DNA of 14,872 nt. Origin: Mariprofundus sp. (GTDB taxonomy: Bacteria > Pseudomonadota > Zetaproteobacteria > Mariprofundales > Mariprofundaceae). The position numbers were made by a program, and so were the translations under genes. The stretch covers positions 1 through 14,872 of the forward strand of contig JAUZQH010000038.1 in NCBI GenBank assembly GCA_030951065.1, read 5' to 3'. The notes under the pieces are model-generated. The model did not search any database, was not told where the DNA came from, and saw only the letters and a list, made by a program, of their open reading frames with translations. Positions 1 to 5,666 of this stretch are shown here, in pieces (position 1 is the first letter of the stretch; each line of letters opens with the position of its first letter).

Positions 1-509
1 AGCACATCTTCCGCCGCATCACCCTGATCATCGGGCAGGCGCACGCAACAGGTCAGCGTACCCTTGAGGTTATCGAACACCATGAATCGATCCACCAGCA
101 GGAAGGCCGATTCCGGCGCATCCACCGGATCGGGCAAATCGGCCGGAATATCCTCAAAATGGGATACCAGTTGATAACCGAAGTAGCCCACAGCGCCACC
201 GGCAAAGGGTAAGTCATCGGCGGCAATGAAATCCTGCTGTATCACCTGTTCACGCAACCAGTCCAGAATGCCTCCATCGAATATTTCTTCCCGGCCATCT
301 CTGAACTGTAGTCGTGTATGCTGGCCGTTGGCCGTTGCACGGCAGGCCGGGCTGATGCCCAGAATGCTGAAACGTCCCCACTGTTCTCCACCTTCGGCGG
401 ATTCAAACAGAAAGCAGTCGCCGCGGTTAACCAGCCGTGAAAACAGGCCGGGCGGGGTCAGACAATCAGCCGACACGGTGCGGCGAAACAGGCGGAAGGA
501 GTCACTCAT
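1..509 (-). CDS. trpE: Anthranilate synthase component I, N-terminal part (truncated by window edge)
   Basis: TrpE converts chorismate to anthranilate, the first committed step of tryptophan synthesis, using ammonia delivered by the TrpG glutaminase. The reading frame starts at ATG 509-507 on the minus strand and stays open for 169 codons to the edge; the catalytic chorismate-binding domain lies outside the window. The visible part is the regulatory N-terminal domain. Residues 33-41 read FLFESAEGG followed by EQWGRFSILG, the TrpE signature around the conserved serine (here S37) that binds feedback tryptophan. Further on, GGAVGYFGYQLV (about residues 104-115) matches the conserved GYFGY segment. 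PabB is the closest alternative, but the ESAEGGEQWGR string favours TrpE. The Shine-Dalgarno is weak (GGAACGG about 10 nt upstream). Only 65 bp separate the start from a divergent tRNA gene, so the promoter must lie in that gap or inside the tRNA gene. No trp leader peptide is visible. Confidence 0.88.
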   Translation of the reverse strand, partial: MSDSFRLFRRTVSADCLTPPGLFSRLVNRGDCFLFESAEGGEQWGRFSILGISPACRATANGQHTRLQFRDGREEIFDGGILDWLREQVIQQDFIAADDLPFAGGAVGYFGYQLVSHFEDIPADLPDPVDAPESAFLLVDRFMVFDNLKGTLTCCVRLPDDQGDAAEDV

Positions 510-510
510 G

Positions 511-547
511 TTGACAAGCCGTTCCGGCTATGGCGAAATGCGCCGCC
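511..547 (+). promoter_or_regulatory. Candidate promoter of the tRNA-Ala gene
   Basis: A perfect -35 hexamer TTGACA lies at 511-516. A 17-nt spacer leads to a poor -10 (CGAAAT, 534-539), followed by a GC-only stretch at 540-547. Such GC-rich discriminators are typical of stringently controlled stable-RNA promoters. The -35 box sits two bases from the trpE start codon on the other strand, so the two divergent units would share this short gap. The weak -10 keeps confidence low. Confidence 0.35.
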
Positions 548-574
548 TTCGAGACGAGCAGTCTTGAATGTCAG

Positions 575-650
575 GGGGCCATAGCTCAGCTGGGAGAGCG
601 CTACGCTGGCAGCGTAGAGGTCAACGGTTCGATCCCGTTTGGCTCCACCA
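575..650 (+). tRNA. tRNA-Ala (anticodon GGC)
   Basis: This is a complete 76-nt cloverleaf with an encoded CCA end (648-650). The acceptor stem pairs 575-581 (GGGGCCA) with 640-646 (TGGCTCC) and contains a G3·U70 wobble, the classical alanine identity element. The D arm contains AGCTCAGCTGGGAGAGC. The anticodon stem CTACG/CGTAG encloses the loop CTGGCAG, placing anticodon GGC at 608-610, which reads GCC and GCU codons. The T arm is AACGG-TTCGATC-CCGTT. The gene stands alone rather than inside an rRNA operon, and no second copy of its 3' end occurs in the window, so nothing suggests use as an integration site here. Confidence 0.97.
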
Positions 651-667
651 TATTCTGTACCATATTG

Positions 668-697
668 AAAACCGGGCGTTCTGCGTCCGGTTTTTTT
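668..697 (+). terminator. Rho-independent terminator of the tRNA-Ala gene
   Basis: A perfect 8-bp stem AAAACCGG (668-675) / CCGGTTTT (687-694) encloses an 11-nt loop and runs into seven consecutive T (691-697), starting 17 nt after the tRNA CCA end. The position and the U tract make it the terminator of the single-gene tRNA unit. Confidence 0.85.
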
Positions 698-804
698 ATG
701 CGCGTTTTTATGCGTTGTTCGCAGTAAATGCTTCATGGCTGCGAAGATTATATTTTATGGCATGGCCGTGCTATCTCCAATTCATATGTTCACACCCCGG
801 GCCG

Positions 805-850
805 CAGCATATTTTCCAGGACGATCAACCCACCGTCAGTTAATATGCTG
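805..850 (+). promoter_or_regulatory. Inverted repeat in the leader of the fetB-like gene
   Basis: CAGCATATT (805-813) and AATATGCTG (842-850) are exact 9-bp inverted copies separated by 28 nt. The right arm ends 8 nt before the Shine-Dalgarno of the downstream permease gene. It could be an RNA stem-loop affecting translation or a split operator. No Fur-box-like sequence was recognised, so the role is unknown. Confidence 0.35.
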
Positions 851-869
851 GAGAAAACAAGGAGTTTCA

Positions 870-1571
870 ATGTTTGACGGGCAATTAACGGAGACACTGA
901 TTACGCTGCTGGCAGCATGGCTGCTGGTTGCCGGCGCGGCCTTGTGGGCTCGACGTGAAGGGCTGGGTTTGTCACGGCGTATGCTGGTCGCTTCCGGACG
1001 CGGGCTGGTGCAGTTACTGGCTCTGGCTTTTGTGTTGCACTGGATTTTCGATATTCGGTCTCATCTGGCACAGGCGTTGCTCATTGCCGGTTTCTGTTTG
1101 CTGGCCGGGCATAATAGCGCCAGTCATTTTGATGGGCAGCGGCATACATGGGCGGCGGCAGCCCTCGGTCTGATATGCGCCTGCCTGGTAACGTTGCCAT
1201 GGTTGGCGATTAGCGGTGCAATCACTGATGATACGCGCACGCTGGTGCCATTGGGCAGCATGATTGCCGCCAATGGCATGAACGCGGTTTCGATTATGTT
1301 TGAGCGTTTGAAGTCTGGTGGCGAGGTGGGTACAGGTCTAAAGACAGCGATGATCCCGACGATTGATACGCTGCGCGTCGTCGGTCTGGTACATATGCCG
1401 GGTATTTTTGTTGGCATGATTCTGGCCGGTGCTGCACCGATGGCGGCAGCGACGGCCCAGCTGATTGTGCTCTATATGATTGTTGCTTCCAGCTTTACCG
1501 CTTGCATGGTCAGCTTCCTGATGATGAATCACCTGAACAAATCGAAGAGGATCCGGGAAGGTTCTGAATAA
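870..1571 (+). CDS. fetB: UPF0014/FetB-family ABC transporter permease
   Basis: FetB is the inner-membrane permease that, with the ATPase FetA, forms a putative iron exporter in E. coli linked to peroxide tolerance. ATG 870 is chosen because AAGGAG (859-864) lies 5 nt upstream. A longer in-frame extension to 735 has no Shine-Dalgarno and runs through the leader inverted repeat. The product is 233 residues, somewhat shorter than E. coli FetB (about 259). It consists of roughly six to seven hydrophobic segments. Family signatures include the region around SGRGLVQLLALAFVLHWIF (about residues 45-63) and, near the C-terminus, MPGIFVGMILAGAAPMAAA (about 177-195), matching the PGM/ILAGxxPxxAA block of UPF0014. 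No ATP-binding subunit lies beside it: upstream is a tRNA, downstream a repeat element and smc. The FetA partner must be encoded elsewhere, or this copy may have lost it. Iron as substrate is inferred from the family only. Confidence 0.85.
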   Translation: MFDGQLTETLITLLAAWLLVAGAALWARREGLGLSRRMLVASGRGLVQLLALAFVLHWIFDIRSHLAQALLIAGFCLLAGHNSASHFDGQRHTWAAAALGLICACLVTLPWLAISGAITDDTRTLVPLGSMIAANGMNAVSIMFERLKSGGEVGTGLKTAMIPTIDTLRVVGLVHMPGIFVGMILAGAAPMAAATAQLIVLYMIVASSFTACMVSFLMMNHLNKSKRIREGSE

Positions 1572-1588
1572 AGGGTTTATATTGGCCT

Positions 1589-1610
1589 GGCTTGAAGTAG
1601 AAGCCTTTTC
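1589..1610 (+). terminator. Possible weak intrinsic terminator after fetB
   Basis: GGCTT (1589-1593) pairs with AAGCC (1601-1605) around a 7-nt loop, and TTTT follows at 1606-1609. The stem is only 5 bp, so termination would be weak. It is supported mainly by its position, 18 nt after the fetB stop. Confidence 0.35.
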
Positions 1611-1665
1611 CTGCGAATGTTAGCTGATGGACAGGGAGAGGAGTTTCATTGTTGCAGAATTGTCG

Positions 1666-1670
1666 GGTGA
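1666..1670 (+). promoter_or_regulatory. Probable ancestral smc Shine-Dalgarno, displaced by the insertion
   Basis: GGTGA matches the 3' half of the consensus AAGGAGGTGA. Removing the element 1674-1939 and one copy of the TA duplication gives GGTGA-TTA-GTCA-ATG, a 7-nt spacing to the smc start, which is near ideal. In the present sequence the site is 275 nt from the start codon and cannot serve it. This is a reconstruction from the junction sequences. Confidence 0.45.
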
Positions 1671-1673
1671 TTA

Positions 1674-1939
1674 GGGCCTGTTCACATTAATTCTGATCGA
1701 AGCGCTGCTGTCCCAAATGAGGCCAGTCAAGGCGCGAGGAGTGAGGTTTGGTGAATCCAAATAAACGACAAGCAACGCTGAATGGCCTCATTTGGGGCGC
1801 AGCCCTGTGGGAAATGCCATTTTTGCACGCTGCTGCGTTATTTCTCGCTGATGTGCACTCAGCACATGGCGCTCAAAATGCCTTGCAGCGCAACAAAAAT
1901 GGCTATTTCGCTACGGCCAGAATTAATGTGAACAGGCCC
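1674..1939. mobile_element. MITE-like non-autonomous element (about 266 bp) with perfect terminal inverted repeats
   Basis: The ends are perfect inverted copies: 1672-1695 is the reverse complement of 1918-1941 (24 bp including the outer TA, or 22 bp without it). TA at 1672-1673 and 1940-1941 fits a TA target duplication, as made by IS630/Tc1-mariner-type transposases, although the TA could also belong to the repeat. Internally there are two further inverted-repeat pairs and a small hairpin: 1712-1725 with 1783-1796 (14 bp, perfect), 1816-1825 with 1894-1903 (10 bp, perfect), and ATGTGC/GCACAT at 1851-1867 around a 5-nt loop. No transposase is encoded. A 64-codon open frame (1748-1942) ends in the right repeat and is most likely fortuitous. 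The element fills most of the fetB-smc gap and ends 6 nt before the smc ATG. The family was not recognised by name. Confidence 0.8.
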
Positions 1940-1945
1940 TAGTCA

Positions 1946-4900
1946 ATGCGGCTGAAGCGTCTGGAAATGGCTGGCTTCAAATCGTTTGTGGATCCAACCA
2001 AAATAGACCTGGATCAGGGTATTACCGCTATTGTCGGGCCGAACGGTTGCGGCAAATCGAATATCGTTGATGCATTGCGCTGGGTGCTCGGCGAACATTC
2101 GGCCAGGCATTTGCGCGGTGGTGTGATGGATGATCTTATCTTTCAGGGATCCGATACACGTTCACCCGTTGCCATCTGCGATGTTGAGCTCACTTTTGCG
2201 GTCGATAAGGGGGCTCTTTCCACACCTTATCATGAACTCGACGAGATCCGGATTCGCCGTCGTCTGACCCGGGACGGGAGCTCGGATGCGTTTATCAATG
2301 GCAAGATGGTGCGTATCAAGGATGTGGTGGACCTGTTTCTGGACACCGGCATTTCCACACGTGCGTATGCGATTGTCGAGCAGGGTTCAATTGCACGCAT
2401 GGTGACAGCCAAGCCGGAGGAGCGGCGGGTGATTTTCGAGGAAGCCGCCGGCGTGATGAAATACCGTTCCCGTCGCCGTGAAGCGGAACGTCGCATGAAA
2501 GACACCCGACAGAATCTTGATCGTGTACTGGATTTGCTGGAAGAAGTGCGCAGCCAGTGCCGCAGCCTGAAACAACAGGCTTCCCGGGCTGCACGGTTTA
2601 AAAAAATGCAGGATGAATTCAGCCATATACAATCAATCAGCCTTGGTTTGCGTTATCAGTCATTGCAGCAGAACTATCAGGCCATTGAGCAGCAGTTGGC
2701 CAAAGCGCGTACGACCGAAGCTGAAGTTGCGCAGCAACTGGCGAGTTGTGAGAAGGCAGTCAGCATATCGCGAGAACGGGTTGTCGAGCATGAAAATGAG
2801 GCTCAGGATGTACAGGATGAATTGCGTCGGGCCGAGCGACAGCGGGCAGACCTGCAACAGCAGGCAGAGCGCATGGCCGGAGATCGACGCCTGCTTGTTG
2901 AGCGAAAACAGACACTGGAACATCACATTGTCGAGATGACAGGACGGCAACAGCGACTTGTCACTGACATGGAACAAATCAGACAACAGCTTTCTACTCA
3001 GGATGATTCAGTGTTACAGGACAATCAGCGCTCCGCGGCTGAAGCAGTGCATGCGGCTTTGGCACGGTATCACGAGCAGGGCGAACAGCGGGACAGCTTA
3101 TTGGCCGAATTCGAGCGCTTGCGCCACAGCAATGAGCAGTCTTTGCTACAACGCCAAAAAGCGGAACAGGCGCTGGGGCGACTGGAAGCAAGGGAGCAGC
3201 AGCTCAACGAACGACTGGTAGAACTGGGAAGTCAACTGGGTGAGCAAATTCGTGCATCGCAGGATACAGAACAAAAACTGGCAGAAGTGCGGCATCAGTG
3301 CAGGAGTTGTGAGCTCGCACTGGAAACTGCGCAGGAAGAACTGGAATGTTGTCGCAGCAAGAGGGAGCAGTGTTTACAGACCCTGAATGCGCAGGAAGCG
3401 AGTCTGCGTGAGTTGAGCGGCATGGTGCAGGAGTTGCGCGGGCGCACCAAAAACCAGGATGTACCCGAGGCTCTGCGTGATACTATCAGAGCCGGTGGCG
3501 GCGTTTGGATGGATGAATCGTTGCATGTACCGGAAGGTATGGAGGCGGCCGTGGCGGCCGCATTGCGCGGGCGCTCGGCCAATGTGCGCATTCCTGCCGG
3601 GTTGCTCGCAACATCCGGCGGGAAAGATATTTTGAGCCAGATCAGAGATGCACCTGTAGCCTTGTTTGCCGGTCAGCACGTAGCCGTTTCAGGGCAGGGT
3701 CAGTCGCTGGCGGGTGCAATGGGTATGGCATCAGAACATCCGTTGTTTGATGTTTTCGAGCCCGTTTGTCTGGTCGATGAGATCACTCAGGCAGAAGGCC
3801 TGGAGGGATGTTGCGTGAGTCGCGATGGCTGGCGCAGGGAGGCGAACGGCTGGTTGATTCCTCCGGCCGGAAACCGTACAGCCGGGCAACTGGCAATACA
3901 GCGCAAATTACGCGATGCCGAATCGCAAATGGTGAGGGAAGAAGCGGTACTGGCTCAGGTGAAGCGACAGTTTGAGGAAGCCGAGCATAGGCTGGAATTA
4001 CAGCAGCAGGTTTGGCAGCAGGCTCATCTGGCTGCCACGCAACGTGAGAGTGAATTTCACGGGGTAGTTGCTGCAGCAGGGCGGCTACAGGCAGAGATTG
4101 AATCATTACAGAGTCATCAACAGCGTTTGCAAAGTGATTTGGCGGCAGTTGCTGAAGAGCGCAAACACTGGTTGTTACAGCTGGAGCAGGCTGTTCAAGT
4201 GGATCAGCAGGTGCTGGATCGGGCCGAAGAAAAGTTGAATAGTCAGAATGGTGTGGTGCGGCAGGCCGAGCAGGAGCTGGCGCAGGCCCGCCACATGTTG
4301 GCTCAGGCCGATCAGGCTATGGCGCTGTTTTCACAGGCGCGTGATAATCTGTTGAGGGAACTGGAGCGGCTGTCACAGGAAGAACATCGTCTGAATGTGC
4401 AGATTGAGAAGGATAGAGCACGGCAACTTCAGGTTGAAGAAGAGCTGGACAAAGCCAGAGACCAGGATGGACTGGATCAGCGGCTGGCGCGTGCTGTCGG
4501 GGATGTGGAAAAGGCGCATCAGGCGATGAACGAGGTGCGTAGCCGGGGCCATATGCTGCAGCAGTTGCAACATGAATCCGAGCGTGGTGAACGACAGGTT
4601 CGGCAACATCTGCAGCTGGCTGCAGAACATCGACAGGGTATTGAGGTTCAACAGGCGCAGGGTGAGACGCGTTTGCAGGACCTGGAAGCTGAGATTCAGA
4701 AGCGCTGTCAAAGCACTGCTGCCGATTTGCTGCAACGCATCGATATGGCTGACGAAGAGCTGGATGCCGAAGCGATGATGCAACGTGCCGGCGAACTGGA
4801 AGAACGCCTGGGTCGTTTCGGGCCGGTGAATTTACTGGCCATCGAGGAATTCGAACAGGCCAGTGAACGCGAGAGTTTTCTGGCCGGACAGGTATCGGAT

Positions 4901-5419
4901 CTGGAAACAAGCCTGGGCACATTATCCGATACCATTGGCCGCATTGATCGCACCACACGCCAGCGTTTCACGGAAGTATTCGAGCAAACCAACGCCTATT
5001 TCAAGCAGACATTTCCCCAGCTGTTTGGCGGTGGACGAGCTGAATTAAGGCTGGATTCAGATGATGTGTTGACTGCCGGCGTGGAAGTGATTGCACAGCC
5101 ACCGGGCAAACGCTTACAGGATGTCACGCTGCTTTCGGGTGGCGAAAAGGCGCTGACGGCCGTGGCGCTGGTATTCTCCATTTTCAAGATCAAACCGGCA
5201 CCGTTTTGTGTGCTGGATGAGGTGGATGCGCCATTGGATGATGCCAATGTTGGCCGATTCGCCGATATGGTACGTGAGCTTGCCGACCGGGTGCAGTTTC
5301 TGTCCATTACACACAACAAGATTACCATGCAGAAGGCCGATCGCCTGATCGGCGTGTCCATGCCCGAGCCCGGCGTTTCAAAAATCGTTGCCGTTGATCT
5401 GGAGCATGTATCGCATTAG
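1946..5419 (+). CDS. smc: Chromosome partition/condensin ATPase SMC
   Basis: SMC dimerises and, with ScpA and ScpB, loops and compacts the nucleoid to allow chromosome segregation. The 1157-residue length matches bacterial SMC. The N-terminus MRLKRLEMAGFKSFVDPTKI is canonical, which fixes the ATG at 1946 despite a poor ribosome site: only CAGG at 1933-1936, inside the end of the inserted element. Order: N-terminal head with Walker A GPNGCGKSN (about residues 32-40) and the EERRVIFEEAAGVMKYRSRR block; a long Gln/Glu/Arg-rich coiled coil (about 165-500); the hinge (about 506-650, opening VPEALRDTIRAGGGVW); the returning coiled coil (about 650-990); and the C-terminal head with signature LSGGE (1063-1067) and Walker B VLDEVDAPLDD (from 1089). 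All motifs for ATP binding and hydrolysis are present. Neither scpA nor scpB is adjacent, nor is the zipA-ligA pair that often follows smc in gammaproteobacteria. Identity is certain; the current promoter and translation signals are unclear because of the upstream insertion. Confidence 0.97.
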   Translation: MRLKRLEMAGFKSFVDPTKIDLDQGITAIVGPNGCGKSNIVDALRWVLGEHSARHLRGGVMDDLIFQGSDTRSPVAICDVELTFAVDKGALSTPYHELDEIRIRRRLTRDGSSDAFINGKMVRIKDVVDLFLDTGISTRAYAIVEQGSIARMVTAKPEERRVIFEEAAGVMKYRSRRREAERRMKDTRQNLDRVLDLLEEVRSQCRSLKQQASRAARFKKMQDEFSHIQSISLGLRYQSLQQNYQAIEQQLAKARTTEAEVAQQLASCEKAVSISRERVVEHENEAQDVQDELRRAERQRADLQQQAERMAGDRRLLVERKQTLEHHIVEMTGRQQRLVTDMEQIRQQLSTQDDSVLQDNQRSAAEAVHAALARYHEQGEQRDSLLAEFERLRHSNEQSLLQRQKAEQALGRLEAREQQLNERLVELGSQLGEQIRASQDTEQKLAEVRHQCRSCELALETAQEELECCRSKREQCLQTLNAQEASLRELSGMVQELRGRTKNQDVPEALRDTIRAGGGVWMDESLHVPEGMEAAVAAALRGRSANVRIPAGLLATSGGKDILSQIRDAPVALFAGQHVAVSGQGQSLAGAMGMASEHPLFDVFEPVCLVDEITQAEGLEGCCVSRDGWRREANGWLIPPAGNRTAGQLAIQRKLRDAESQMVREEAVLAQVKRQFEEAEHRLELQQQVWQQAHLAATQRESEFHGVVAAAGRLQAEIESLQSHQQRLQSDLAAVAEERKHWLLQLEQAVQVDQQVLDRAEEKLNSQNGVVRQAEQELAQARHMLAQADQAMALFSQARDNLLRELERLSQEEHRLNVQIEKDRARQLQVEEELDKARDQDGLDQRLARAVGDVEKAHQAMNEVRSRGHMLQQLQHESERGERQVRQHLQLAAEHRQGIEVQQAQGETRLQDLEAEIQKRCQSTAADLLQRIDMADEELDAEAMMQRAGELEERLGRFGPVNLLAIEEFEQASERESFLAGQVSDLETSLGTLSDTIGRIDRTTRQRFTEVFEQTNAYFKQTFPQLFGGGRAELRLDSDDVLTAGVEVIAQPPGKRLQDVTLLSGGEKALTAVALVFSIFKIKPAPFCVLDEVDAPLDDANVGRFADMVRELADRVQFLSITHNKITMQKADRLIGVSMPEPGVSKIVAVDLEHVSH

Positions 5420-5488
5420 CCAATACCTGCCTGTGAAGATGAAAGGGTATTCAGTCTCACTTGCGGGGGCGCGGATTAACATGGATCA

Positions 5489-5500
5489 AACACATGTGTT
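5489..5500. repeat. 12-bp perfect palindrome, possible operator
   Basis: AACACATGTGTT is its own reverse complement. It lies 70 nt after smc and about 167 nt before the peroxidase gene. It could bind a dimeric regulator, but no known operator was recognised and a palindrome of this size can arise by chance. Confidence 0.25.
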
Positions 5501-5564
5501 GTATTTGGGCACACTGTTGGGATGTCGCCCTGCAATACATTTCCCCGCTTCCACCCTTCCTGAC

Positions 5565-5592
5565 AATAACCTTAGTAAAAACTAAGGTTGTT
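5565..5592. repeat. Strong hairpin between smc and the peroxidase gene
   Basis: AATAACCTTAGT (5565-5576) pairs with ACTAAGGTTGTT (5581-5592) around an AAAA loop: 12 bp with a single T·G wobble. There is no uninterrupted T run on either side, so it is not a textbook intrinsic terminator. It may still end or stabilise the smc transcript from 146 nt beyond the stop. The remainder of 5420-5666 shows no convincing gene or promoter. Confidence 0.5.
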
Positions 5593-5666
5593 ATCTTTCA
5601 TGGCATCTGTCTGTATCACATATGGTTGTTCAATTGTATGTTGTATAGCCATGAGGGGGGGTAGGG

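Noticed and set aside
575..650. tRNA-Ala as an attachment site for an integrated island
   Set aside because: No integrase gene and no direct-repeat copy of the tRNA 3' end occurs in the window.
506..843. Open frames across the tRNA gene on both strands (506-736 minus; 530-727 and 568-843 plus)
   Set aside because: They translate the tRNA-Ala and its terminator. The peptide containing RTVDLYAASVALSQLSYGP is the familiar spurious product of reading through a tRNA gene.
735..869. 45-codon N-terminal extension of the FetB-like permease
   Set aside because: AAGGAG sits 5 nt before ATG 870, while the extension has no ribosome site, covers an inverted repeat, and does not resemble the family.
1748..1942. 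64-codon open frame ending in NVNRP
   Set aside because: It lies almost wholly inside the MITE-like element and ends in its terminal repeat, with no Shine-Dalgarno and no recognisable domain. It is most likely repeat sequence read as protein.
4317..4958. Long antisense frame (213 codons) opposite smc
   Set aside because: It lies opposite the smc coiled-coil and C-terminal coding region, whose biased codon use leaves long open antisense frames. It has no family resemblance.
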